Assembly (NCBI RefSeq): GCF_004216665.1 | Contig: NZ_SGWY01000002.1 | Coordinates: 162,685-226,684 of the forward strand | Direction of reading: 5' to 3' | From: Agromyces ramosus | GTDB taxonomy: Bacteria > Actinomycetota > Actinomycetes > Actinomycetales > Microbacteriaceae | DNA length: 64,000 nucleotides | Part shown: piece after piece, positions 26,437-34,623 of the stretch | How the letters are laid out: every line of letters begins with the position of its first letter | How positions within the stretch are numbered: position 1 is the first letter of the stretch | The notes under the pieces: model-generated | What the model saw: the letters and a program-made list of their open reading frames with translations, nothing else | The model's database searches: none | Told to the model about the DNA's origin: nothing | Position numbers and translations under genes: made by a program

Positions 26437-29400
26437 GCCTCAGCGCACTGCAGATCGCGTCGCGCCTCGGCCTGCACCCGCCCACGGCGGAGCAGCAGGC
26501 CGTGATCGAGGCCGACCCGCACGGCGCGAGCATCGTCGTGGCCGGCGCGGGGAGCGGCAAGACCGAGACCATGGCCAACCGCGTCGTCTGGATGCTCGCC
26601 AACGGACACGTCGGCGTGCCCGAGGTGCTGGGTCTCACGTTCACGCGCAAGGCCGCCGGCGAGCTGGCCGAGCGCGTGCGCGAGCGCGTCGGCCAGCTCG
26701 TCGCCGAGGGCATCGCCGAGGTCGACCTCGATCCGCTCGAGTCCGCCGCGGTCGGCACGTACAACGCGTTCGCGAGCGGCATCTACCGCGAGCACGCGAT
26801 GCTCATCGGCCGCGAACCCGACGCCGCCGTGCTCGGCGAGGCATCCGCGTGGATGCTGGCGCGGTCGGTGTCGAGCACGTCGGCCGACCCGCGCCTGGTC
26901 GAGCTCGACGCCTCGCTCGACCGCGTCACCGGGGCGGTGCTCGCGCTCAGTCGGGCGCTCGCCGAGAACGTGGCCGACAGCCACGACGTGCAGGCGTTCG
27001 CCCGGGACTTCCTCGCGATGGAGGGGCTGCCGATCGAGGCGCCGCGCAAGCGCACCGACTTCGAGTCGTTCACGAGTGCGCTCGGCGTCGTGGGCGCGCT
27101 GCCGCCGCTGCTCGACCTCGCCGACGCCTACGCGGCCGCCAAGCGCGAGCGCGGCTACGTCGAGTTCTCGGACCAGGTCGCGTTGGCGCTCGCGATCTGC
27201 GAGCGGCATCCCGAGGTCGTCGCCGCGCACCGGGAGCGCGCCCGAACGGTGCTGCTCGACGAGTACCAGGACACGAGCGTCGTGCAGACCCGGCTGCTGG
27301 CGACGCTGTTCCGCGGGCACTCGGTGATGGCCGTCGGCGACCCCGACCAGTCGATCTACGGATGGCGCGGCGCCAGCGCCGCCAACCTCGCGCGGTTCTC
27401 GAGCGACTTCGCCGAGGCGGGCGCGGCGGCGGGCGTCTACGACCTCTCGACGAGCTGGCGCAATCCCGCGGTCGTCCTCGATGCCGCCAACGCGATCATC
27501 GGGCCCCTCGACGCGGGGATCCCGAAGGCGCCGCTGGCCCCCGCTCCGTTGGCGAGCGTCGGACGCGTCGAGGCCGCCTGGGCCGAGACGATCGAGGAGG
27601 AGGCCGATCTCGTCGCCCGTTGGTTCGCCGCGCGAGTCCGTGCGCCGGGCGATCGCTCGGCTCGCAGCGGGGCGCTGCTCTGCCGCACCTTCGCGAACGT
27701 CGGCACCTTCACCGAGGCGCTGCGCGCGCACGGCGTGCCGGTGCACGTGCTCGGCCTCGCCGGGCTGCTCGACCAGCCGGTGATCGCCGACCTCGTCTGC
27801 GTGCTGCGGGTGCTGCACGACCCCACCGCCGGCTCCGAGCTCGTGCGCGTGCTCGGCGGGGCGCGTTGGAGGATCGGCCCCGCCGACCTCGCCGCGCTCA
27901 ACGGGCTGGCACGATGGCTGGCCGACCGCGATCTCGGCAGCCGGCGGCTCGACGACGACGTGCGCCAGGGGCTGCGCGCCTCCATCGCGCCCGACGAGTC
28001 GCCGTCGATCGTCGACGCACTCGACTTCCTGCTCACCGCGCCCGACGGGCATACCGCGCTCCGGGAGTTCACCGAGGTGGGCCTCGGTCGGATGCGCCGC
28101 GCGGGCGCCCAGCTGCAGTCCCTGCGCCGCCGAGCCGGACTCGGGCTGGTCGACTTCGTGCACCTGGTCCAGCAGGAACTGCTGCTCGACATCGAGGTGG
28201 CCGCGAACGCGGCGCAGCCGCTCGGCGCTCCCAGCCTCGAGGCGTTCGACGAGCTGCTCGCCGGATTCGCCGACGTCGCCGAGCACCCGACGCTCGGCGC
28301 CTTCCTCGGATGGCTCACCGAGGCGGAGCAGCGCGACCGCCTCGCGCCGCGTCAGGACGAGCCCGAGCCCGGGGCGGTGCAGGTCCTCTCGATCCATGGA
28401 TCGAAGGGCCTCGAGTGGGACGTCGTCGCGATCCCGCGGCTCGTCGACGAGGAGCTGCCGTCCAAGCCCCGCACCACGAAGGGCTGGCTCGCGTTCGGCG
28501 AGCTGCCGAACGACTTCAAGGGTGATCGGGCCGAGCTGCCCGAGCTGCAGTGGCGGGGGGTGCAGAGTCAGTCCCTGTTCGACGAGGCGGTGCGGGCGTT
28601 CGCCGACGAGAATCGCGCACGGCACGCCGACGAGGAGCGGCGACTCGCGTACGTCGCCCTCACCCGCACGCGCTCCGAGCTCCTGCTCACGGGCTCGTGG
28701 TGGGCATCGCAGAAGTCGCCCCGCAAGCCGAGCACGTTCCTGCGCGAACTCGCGCTGGCGGGCATCCTCGATCCCACGGCACTGCCCACCGCACCCGAGG
28801 TGCCCGAGAATCCGCGCGAGGGTGCGGGAGCACGTCGGCGCTGGCCGCTCGATCCCCTCGGCGCTCGGCACGGCGGGGTGCACGCGGCCGCCGACGCCGT
28901 GCGCGCCGCCGCGGAGCGCCCGAGCGGCGCGGGAATCGGCCCCGGGCTGGCCGACGAGCTCCGCCTGCTGCTTGAGGACCGCCGTCGACGATTCGAGGGA
29001 CCCGACGCCCCGGCGATCCCCACCCGCGTCCCCGCATCGCGCTTCAAGGACTTCGTCGACGATCCCGCGGCGGTCGCGGAGCAGCTTCGGCGGCCCATGC
29101 CCCAACGCCCCTACCGCGCGACCCGCATCGGCACGCTGTTCCACTCGTGGGTCGAGCATCGCGCCACGGGCGAGGGCGACGCGCCCGCCATCGATGACGG
29201 GTGGTCGGATCCCGCTGCGCTCGACGTCGAACTGCCCGGCGAGTCGATCGAGGATGCCACGGTCGAGCGCCTGCGCGCCCTGCAGGCCACCTTCGAGGCA
29301 TCCGAGTGGGGCGGGCGCAGGCCCGTCGCGGTCGAACTGGAACTGCACCTGCCCATCGACGAGCACGTGTTCGTGTGCAAGCTCGACGCCGTCTACGACG

Positions 29401-29693
29401 TGCCGCCCGACGGGGAGCTGGCGGCACGCGGCATCCGGCACCAGGTCGTCGACTGGAAGACGGGCAAGGCTCCGCGCGACGAGCGCGACCTCGAACTGAA
29501 GCAGACCCAGCTGGCCCTCTACCGCCTCGCGTACGCGATGTGGGCCGGTGTCGCCCCCGAGACCGTCGACGCCGTGTTCTACTTCGTGGAGGACGACCGG
29601 GTCATCCGGCCCGAGCGGCTCTACGACGAGGCGGCATTGCGCCGTTCGTGGGCCTCGGTCGCGGCTTCGGCGTCGATCCCCGCGGTCGGCTGA
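26433..29693 (+). CDS. adnB: AdnB, lead helicase-nuclease subunit of AdnAB
   Basis: 1086 residues. The canonical SF1A motor has Walker A AGAGSGKTET (about 37-46), FTRKAAGELAERVRERV, Walker B LLDEYQDTSVVQ (about 271-282), VGDPDQSIYGWRGA, SIHGSKGLEWDVV and YVALTRTRSELLL. The C-terminal nuclease has IGTLFHSWVEHR, FVCKLDAVYDV, the active-site QVVDWKTGKA (about 1002-1011) and KQTQLALYRLAY. The intact DExQ motor and nuclease fit AdnB as the main translocase. It starts in the ATGA overlap with adnA. Its last 73 bp are antisense to the end of the APH-fold gene. Confidence 0.94.
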   Translation: MSLSALQIASRLGLHPPTAEQQAVIEADPHGASIVVAGAGSGKTETMANRVVWMLANGHVGVPEVLGLTFTRKAAGELAERVRERVGQLVAEGIAEVDLDPLESAAVGTYNAFASGIYREHAMLIGREPDAAVLGEASAWMLARSVSSTSADPRLVELDASLDRVTGAVLALSRALAENVADSHDVQAFARDFLAMEGLPIEAPRKRTDFESFTSALGVVGALPPLLDLADAYAAAKRERGYVEFSDQVALALAICERHPEVVAAHRERARTVLLDEYQDTSVVQTRLLATLFRGHSVMAVGDPDQSIYGWRGASAANLARFSSDFAEAGAAAGVYDLSTSWRNPAVVLDAANAIIGPLDAGIPKAPLAPAPLASVGRVEAAWAETIEEEADLVARWFAARVRAPGDRSARSGALLCRTFANVGTFTEALRAHGVPVHVLGLAGLLDQPVIADLVCVLRVLHDPTAGSELVRVLGGARWRIGPADLAALNGLARWLADRDLGSRRLDDDVRQGLRASIAPDESPSIVDALDFLLTAPDGHTALREFTEVGLGRMRRAGAQLQSLRRRAGLGLVDFVHLVQQELLLDIEVAANAAQPLGAPSLEAFDELLAGFADVAEHPTLGAFLGWLTEAEQRDRLAPRQDEPEPGAVQVLSIHGSKGLEWDVVAIPRLVDEELPSKPRTTKGWLAFGELPNDFKGDRAELPELQWRGVQSQSLFDEAVRAFADENRARHADEERRLAYVALTRTRSELLLTGSWWASQKSPRKPSTFLRELALAGILDPTALPTAPEVPENPREGAGARRRWPLDPLGARHGGVHAAADAVRAAAERPSGAGIGPGLADELRLLLEDRRRRFEGPDAPAIPTRVPASRFKDFVDDPAAVAEQLRRPMPQRPYRATRIGTLFHSWVEHRATGEGDAPAIDDGWSDPAALDVELPGESIEDATVERLRALQATFEASEWGGRRPVAVELELHLPIDEHVFVCKLDAVYDVPPDGELAARGIRHQVVDWKTGKAPRDERDLELKQTQLALYRLAYAMWAGVAPETVDAVFYFVEDDRVIRPERLYDEAALRRSWASVAASASIPAVG

Positions 29694-30856
29694 GACGCGC
29701 CGGTCGCCGGGGGTGTCGCATCGCCCCAGTCGCTGAGGTCGAGCGGGATCGGCGCGGTGGCGTCCATCGGCAGGGAAGCGCGCTCGCCGGCCTCGCGGCG
29801 CTCGAGCTCGGAGAAGTCGTAACTGTCGGTCAGCAGCGTCGCGCCGCCCTCCCTCGGGAGGCGGTCGCGCGGGGTGTCGTCGAGCATCCGCTCGACGTCG
29901 CCCACGGTGAGGATGGGTCCCGTCTCGGGCGAGAGCGGCTCGCTCGAACGGTCGTGCACGCTGGCCGCGAGCCCGTCGAGCATCGAGACGGCGTCGTCGA
30001 CGATCGCGGCGTCGCGCTGCTCCACGCCGTGGAGGAGCCACCGCGCCAGTTCGAGCTCGCCGTACAGCAGGGCTCGCTGCGGGAGGTGGGCGTCGGCGCC
30101 GCCGCCGCGTCCGTCCACGTAGGCGTCGAGCGCGGCCTCGGCGGATGCCCCGCGCGAGGTGAGGAGCCAGTGCAGGTCGCGGGCGGGGTCGCCGACGGAC
30201 AGGGCCGCCCACCCGACGATCGCCGTCACGGCGTCGCCCTCGACGAGGATCGAGTCGGCGGTGAGGGCACCGTTGACCACGGTGGGCCGGAACCGCCAGA
30301 GCGCTTCGTCATCGGTCGCCTGCTCCCATCGGCGCAGGATCGCGGCCGGGAGACGCCCGGTGTCCGCGGTTCGGCCGATCAGCTCGACGACGCCGTCGCG
30401 TGCCTGGTCGGCGGATTCGCGGGGGAGGCCCGCGTCGCCGACGAACCCGCTCGGCAGCGCATGCACGGCGGCGATGGCAACGCCGACCGCCGTGGCCAGC
30501 GGCGCATGCTCGGTGAGCTCGTCGGCCGTGCGCACCGCACCCGGCAGGAACTCCGTGACGATGGCGCGCGTGCCGTCGATCGGGGCCTGGCCGACGAAGC
30601 CGGGCACCGCGAAGGGCAGGCGGGACCTGATGCCCGGGGTCATCGCGCGGATCGCGACGAGGTCGGCGGACTGCTCCGTCTCGGCGCTCTGCGAGCGCGG
30701 GGCGCGGATCACGAGGTGGCGTCCGTCGACCGAGCGGAGCTCCACGGCGTCGTAGCCCCCGTGGCTGCGGCGCGTGTGCGACCGGGCCGCACGCACCTCG
30801 AGTCCGGGCACCGCCGCCGTGGCCAACGCGGCTAGAGTGAGAGGGGGTCTGGCCAT
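29621..30856 (-). CDS. APH-fold phosphotransferase-like protein, predicted inactive
   Basis: 411 residues: an aminoglycoside-phosphotransferase-type kinase fold (about 15-290) plus a roughly 110-residue acidic tail (VGDVERMLDDTPRDRLPREGG). The fold is recognisable (VTEFLPGAVRTADEL, AIAAVHALPSGFVG, GDPARDLHWLL), but the catalytic loop reads VNGALTADSIL where active enzymes have HGDLHxxNvL, and the metal-binding Asp position reads VGW instead of iDw. Both essential Asp are missing, so it should not phosphorylate; annotation as a resistance enzyme would mislead. ATG is 7 nt after TAAGCT. It converges on adnB with a 73-bp overlap and is divergent from nudC. Confidence 0.82.
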   Translation of the reverse strand: MARPPLTLAALATAAVPGLEVRAARSHTRRSHGGYDAVELRSVDGRHLVIRAPRSQSAETEQSADLVAIRAMTPGIRSRLPFAVPGFVGQAPIDGTRAIVTEFLPGAVRTADELTEHAPLATAVGVAIAAVHALPSGFVGDAGLPRESADQARDGVVELIGRTADTGRLPAAILRRWEQATDDEALWRFRPTVVNGALTADSILVEGDAVTAIVGWAALSVGDPARDLHWLLTSRGASAEAALDAYVDGRGGGADAHLPQRALLYGELELARWLLHGVEQRDAAIVDDAVSMLDGLAASVHDRSSEPLSPETGPILTVGDVERMLDDTPRDRLPREGGATLLTDSYDFSELERREAGERASLPMDATAPIPLDLSDWGDATPPATGASQPTAGIDAEAATEAHERRNAASS

Positions 30857-30863
30857 GGCACAC

Positions 30864-30869
30864 AGCTTA
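30864..30869 (-). promoter_or_regulatory. -10 box of the APH-fold gene
   Basis: TAAGCT, 7 nt before the ATG at 30856; leaderless. Confidence 0.5.
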
Positions 30870-30944
30870 AGCAGGCGAATCCGCCGCGCGGGCGACCGCC
30901 ACGCCTTCCCGCCGACTCCGCCCTGAAGCGCAGAGAGGTGGCCA

Positions 30945-31940
30945 GTGCGCGAACCGACAGCTCCGCCGCTCGCGCGAGCCGCACTCGACCGTGACGGAGC
31001 GGCCCGCGCCGACGACCGATTCCCGGCGCACTTCGACGCCGATCCGGCCGCACGGGTCATCGCGCTCCACCGCGGTCGGGTGCTCCTCGCCGAGCGGGTC
31101 GAGGGCTCCGCGCCGACCCTCGAGTTCCTGCACCCGTCGGCGGTGCTTGGCGAGCGGCTGCGCCTGTACCTCGGGCGCACGCTCGCCGTCGACGCCCGCG
31201 CCGCGGGCGCCGGAGGCGCCGCCGACGACCTGCCCGCCGGCACCCCCGTCGAGGTGCGGGTCTTCGATGCGGATGCCGCGGCACTCATCGAGCCCGAGGC
31301 GGCGCGCTGGGCGGGCCTCCGTGCCGCCGCGCCGGTGCTCGGCGACCGTGACGCCGGGCTCTTCACCGAGGCGCTCGCGCTCGCCAACTGGCACGAGGCC
31401 GCTCCGTTCTGCCCGCGCTGCGGATCGACGACCACGGTCGTGCAGGCCGGTTGGGCGCGCCGCTGCGACCGGGAGGACAACCTGCTCTTCCCGCGCACGG
31501 ACCCGGCGGTGATCGTGCTCGTGACCGATGACGACGACCGGGTGCTGCTCGGCTCCAACGCGCTCTGGGAGCAGCACCGCTTCTCGCTGCTCGCCGGGTT
31601 CGTCGAGCCGGGAGAATCGCTCGAAGCCGCGGTCGTGCGCGAGGTCGGCGAGGAGGCCGGCGTGCACGTCGATCGCGTCGAGTACGGCGGCTCGCAGCCG
31701 TGGCCGCTGCCCGCGAGCCTCATGCTCGGATTCACCGCGCGCGTCGTCGACGGCGCCGCGCCGTCGTCCGCGGCGCCCGACGGCGTCGAGATCCTCGAGC
31801 TGCGCTGGTTCACGCGCGCGGAGCTCGCCGCGGCGGCCGAGGAGATCTCCCTGCCCGGGGGCACGTCGATCGCCAGCTGGTTGCTCGAGCGCTGGTATGG
31901 CGGCCCGATCCCCGAGTCCCGTCCGTGGACGGCGACGTGA
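30945..31940 (+). CDS. nudC: NAD+ diphosphatase / NADH pyrophosphatase (Nudix)
   Basis: 331 residues. N-terminal domain (about 1-145), zinc-ribbon remnant (FCPRCGSTT and RRCDRED, three Cys rather than four), then the Nudix box GFVEPGESLEAAVVREVGEE with the family signature SQPWPLPASLM just after it. This hydrolyses NAD(H) to NMN(H) and AMP and can remove NAD caps from RNA. The GTG start has AGAGAGGTGG just upstream, so this message has a Shine-Dalgarno sequence. The stop overlaps the uvrD2 GTG by 4 bp. Confidence 0.92.
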   Translation: MREPTAPPLARAALDRDGAARADDRFPAHFDADPAARVIALHRGRVLLAERVEGSAPTLEFLHPSAVLGERLRLYLGRTLAVDARAAGAGGAADDLPAGTPVEVRVFDADAAALIEPEAARWAGLRAAAPVLGDRDAGLFTEALALANWHEAAPFCPRCGSTTTVVQAGWARRCDREDNLLFPRTDPAVIVLVTDDDDRVLLGSNALWEQHRFSLLAGFVEPGESLEAAVVREVGEEAGVHVDRVEYGGSQPWPLPASLMLGFTARVVDGAAPSSAAPDGVEILELRWFTRAELAAAAEEISLPGGTSIASWLLERWYGGPIPESRPWTAT

Positions 31941-33811
31941 CCGTGGCATCCGACCCCCTGCTCGCCGCCCTCGACGACGACCAGCGGGTGGTGGCCGAGG
32001 CGCTGATCGGCCCCGTGTGCGTGCTCGCCGGTGCGGGCACCGGCAAGACACGCGCCATCACACACCGCATCGCCTACGGCGTCGCGTCGGGGGCCTACGA
32101 CCCGGCGCGGGTGATGGCGCTCACGTTCACGGCGCGCTCCGCCGCCGAGTTGCGCGCACGGTTGCGGGTGCTCGGCGCCGACGGCGTGCAGGCGCGCACC
32201 TTCCACGCGGCGGCGCTCGCGCAGCTCAATCACTTCTGGCCGCTCGTCGTCGGCGGGTCGGCGCCGCGGCTGCTCGAGTACAAGGGCCGACTGCTCGGCG
32301 AGGCCTCCGAGCGCCTGCGCCTGCGGGTCGACGTGCCGACCCTGCGCGACGTCGCGGCCGAGATCGAGTGGCGCAAGGTGAGCGTGCTCGGGATGGACGA
32401 CTACGAGCAGCGCGTCGCCTCGCGGGGCGCGCCGGGCACCCTCACGCCCGACCAGCTCCTGGCGCTCGTGGCCGGGTACGAGCAGCTCAAGGACGAACGC
32501 CGGATGCTCGACTTCGAGGACGTCCTGCTCGCCACGGCGGGCATGATCGAGTCGGAGCCCTCGGTCGCGATGCACGTGCGGGAGAGCTACCGCCACTTCG
32601 TCGTCGACGAGTACCAGGACGTCTCGCCGGCCCAGCAGCAGCTGCTCGACCTCTGGCTCGGAGGCCGCCGCGACGTGTGCGTCGTCGGCGATGCGAGCCA
32701 GACGATCTACTCGTTCGCGGGCGCGACGCCCGACTACCTCCTCGGCTTCCAGCGGCGGTACGAGGAGGCGACGCTCGTGCGGCTCGAGCGCAACTACCGC
32801 TCGACGCCGGAGATCATCGCGGTCGCCAACCGGCTCATGCGGGGCCGCGCCGGTGCCCTGCAGCTCGAGGCGGTCACCCTGGGGCACGCGGCGACGGCGG
32901 CGGATGCCGCGGGGCCGGCGTCGACCGCGGGGCCGGCGTCGACCGCGGGGGCCACGTCGTCCGCGCGGTCGGCGTCGACCACGGGGTCGCCCGGGCCATC
33001 GGCGCCCGCGCGCGAGCAGCCCGGCGAGGCGGTCGTGCTCGACTACGCCGACGAGCTCGCGGAGGCCAGGGGCGTCGCCACTCGCATCCGGGACCGGGTG
33101 GACGCCGGCGTGCCGCCCGAGACCATCGCCGTGCTGATGCGGGTGAACTCGCAGTCGGCCATCCTCGAACGCGCGCTCGACGAGGTCGGGGTGGGCTCGC
33201 GGGTGCGCGGGGCGGCCCGGTTCTTCGACCGGCCGGAGGTGCGCGAGGCGGTGCATGCGCTGCGCGCCGCGGCGCTCACGATCAGCGGCGAACCGCTCTT
33301 CAAGTCGGTGAGCGACGTGCTGCGTTCGCTCGGCTGGACCGTGCAGGCGCCCGAGGGGCCGGGCGCGGTGCGGGCTCGGTGGGAGTCGCTGAACGCGATC
33401 GCGCGCCTCGTCGACGACGCGCCCGACGGCACCACCTTCCGTGCGTTCGCCGACGACCTCCGCGCCCGCGCGGAGGCCCAGCACGAGCCGACGGTGTCCG
33501 CGGTCACCCTCGCGACCCTCCACTCCGCCAAAGGCCTCGAGTGGGACGAGGTGCACATCGTCGGCCTCACCGAGGGCATGCTCCCGATCGCGTACGCGAA
33601 GGGCTTCGACGCGATCGACGAGGAGCGACGACTCCTCTACGTCGGCATCACGCGGGCACGGCGTCGGCTGACGTTGAGCTGGCCGCGCTCGGGGGGCGCC
33701 CATCGAGGCGAACGGGAGCCGTCGCGGTTCCTCCAGGAGCTCGGCAGCCGCACTCGGGGTGCGGCGCGTGCCGGCGTCGCCGCGGCGGGGCGCCCGGCCG
33801 TTCGCGGCTGA
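31937..33811 (+). CDS. uvrD2: UvrD2-type ATP-dependent DNA helicase
   Basis: 624-residue SF1A helicase: Walker A AGAGTGKTRAIT (about 33-44), FTARSAAELRARL, FVVDEYQDVSPAQQQLL (about 222), GDASQTIYSFAGA, YRSTPEIIAVANRL, LHSAKGLEWDEVHIVGL (about 528), YVGITRARRRL and ending SRFLQELG. Mycobacterial UvrD2 carries an HRDC domain and a tetracysteine tail; neither is evident here. Residues about 320-365 are a low-complexity Ala/Ser/Thr/Pro/Gly insert encoded by tandem repeats. Start is a GTG inside the nudC stop. The last 164 bp overlap the convergent E1-like gene. Confidence 0.9.
   Translation: MTVASDPLLAALDDDQRVVAEALIGPVCVLAGAGTGKTRAITHRIAYGVASGAYDPARVMALTFTARSAAELRARLRVLGADGVQARTFHAAALAQLNHFWPLVVGGSAPRLLEYKGRLLGEASERLRLRVDVPTLRDVAAEIEWRKVSVLGMDDYEQRVASRGAPGTLTPDQLLALVAGYEQLKDERRMLDFEDVLLATAGMIESEPSVAMHVRESYRHFVVDEYQDVSPAQQQLLDLWLGGRRDVCVVGDASQTIYSFAGATPDYLLGFQRRYEEATLVRLERNYRSTPEIIAVANRLMRGRAGALQLEAVTLGHAATAADAAGPASTAGPASTAGATSSARSASTTGSPGPSAPAREQPGEAVVLDYADELAEARGVATRIRDRVDAGVPPETIAVLMRVNSQSAILERALDEVGVGSRVRGAARFFDRPEVREAVHALRAAALTISGEPLFKSVSDVLRSLGWTVQAPEGPGAVRARWESLNAIARLVDDAPDGTTFRAFADDLRARAEAQHEPTVSAVTLATLHSAKGLEWDEVHIVGLTEGMLPIAYAKGFDAIDEERRLLYVGITRARRRLTLSWPRSGGAHRGEREPSRFLQELGSRTRGAARAGVAAAGRPAVRG
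32909..32944 (+). repeat. 18-bp tandem repeat inside uvrD2
   Basis: GCGGGGCCGGCGTCGACC twice in tandem (32909-32926, 32927-32944), with degenerate copies to about 32982. In frame it encodes alternating Ala/Gly-Pro-Ala-Ser-Thr in a linker, so unit-number changes would keep the frame. Confidence 0.85.
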
Positions 33812-34571
33812 GTGTCAGCGAGGCATCCGTCAGCGCGGCCGTGTCGTGCGCGAGACGGTCGTCGATGACGGCGACCGCGAGCGCGGTGACCTGGATCGCG
33901 GCACGGTCGGTGCGGGTCGCGGCGTCGCGACCCGCGAGCTGTGCCGCGATCACGGGCCACGCGGGGTCCTCGTCGCGGCGGGCGAGGTCGAGGCACCGGA
34001 GGCATGGTCCGAGGCCGGGCTCGACGAGCGGGCCGACACGCGCACCCGTGTCGTCGAACACGATGGCGAGGTGCGGCACGTCGCGGCGAAGCCAGGGCAG
34101 GTGGCGCGCCGGGCGCACGGCCCAGGTCGCGGCGATGACGGCCAGCGCCGCACGATCGCCCGGAGTTGCGTCGCTGGCGTCCGGGTCGCCGTCTGCTCGA
34201 TCGGCCTCGACCACGTCGTAGCCGAGCACGGCGAGGTCGGCCGTGAGCCGCGCGCCGACCGCGCCGTCGGCATCGACCACCACGACGGGGGGTGCGGCGT
34301 GGCCGTCGACGGATGCCGCGGGCCGTCGCTGGGGCTCGAACGACGGTCGCAGCGCGGCGAGCAGCCGGTCGACCTCGTCGGGGCGCCCGCCGAGGCCCGC
34401 GCCGATCGTGCGGAGTGTCTCGATGCTCGCGCCATGGCGCAGCGCGGCGATCAGTCCCGTCTCGAGCGCTCCGGCATCGTGGAGCACGACCCGCGCCGCC
34501 GTCGCGCCGAGCTGCAGGTCGGTGGGGGAGCGCCACACGAGGGGGAGTGCCGGGTCGATGCGCGGGACCAT
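33648..34571 (-). CDS. E1-like protein related to TOMM leader-peptide-binding/cyclodehydratase partner proteins
   Basis: 307 residues. A degenerate Rossmann segment (VVVVDADGAVGARLTADL, about 95-112) is followed by LAIVFDDTGARVGPLVEPG and zinc-type motifs GPCLRCLDLARR and, near the end, HPECGC. These C-x2-C plus C-x-C features mark the ThiF/E1-like proteins that bind leader peptides beside YcaO cyclodehydratases, and also orphan actinobacterial relatives. No YcaO or precursor peptide is nearby, so a peptide-modification role is not supported here. It follows the DUF2342 gene by 52 bp on the same strand. ATG lies 6 nt after CATGCT. The final 31 codons beyond HPECGC may be a spurious extension over uvrD2. 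Confidence 0.72.
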   Translation of the reverse strand: MVPRIDPALPLVWRSPTDLQLGATAARVVLHDAGALETGLIAALRHGASIETLRTIGAGLGGRPDEVDRLLAALRPSFEPQRRPAASVDGHAAPPVVVVDADGAVGARLTADLAVLGYDVVEADRADGDPDASDATPGDRAALAVIAATWAVRPARHLPWLRRDVPHLAIVFDDTGARVGPLVEPGLGPCLRCLDLARRDEDPAWPVIAAQLAGRDAATRTDRAAIQVTALAVAVIDDRLAHDTAALTDASLTLSRERPGAPPRRRRHAPHPECGCRAPGGTATAPVRLDGRPPSAASSTSADAVPA

Positions 34572-34623
34572 GCCCAGAGCATGCCCGACCCCCGCGCGCA
34601 CGCGCGCGATCCGTCCACAGGGG

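Noticed and set aside
23311-30212. Very long minus-strand open frames opposite adnA and adnB (over 1000 codons each)
   Set aside because: They are rich in Arg, His, Glu and Gly with no domains, which is the usual antisense shadow of high-GC genes. The plus strand has complete helicase and nuclease motifs.
29621-30856. Aminoglycoside or macrolide resistance gene
   Set aside because: Fold similarity only; the catalytic HGD and metal DxD positions are replaced, so resistance activity is not supported.
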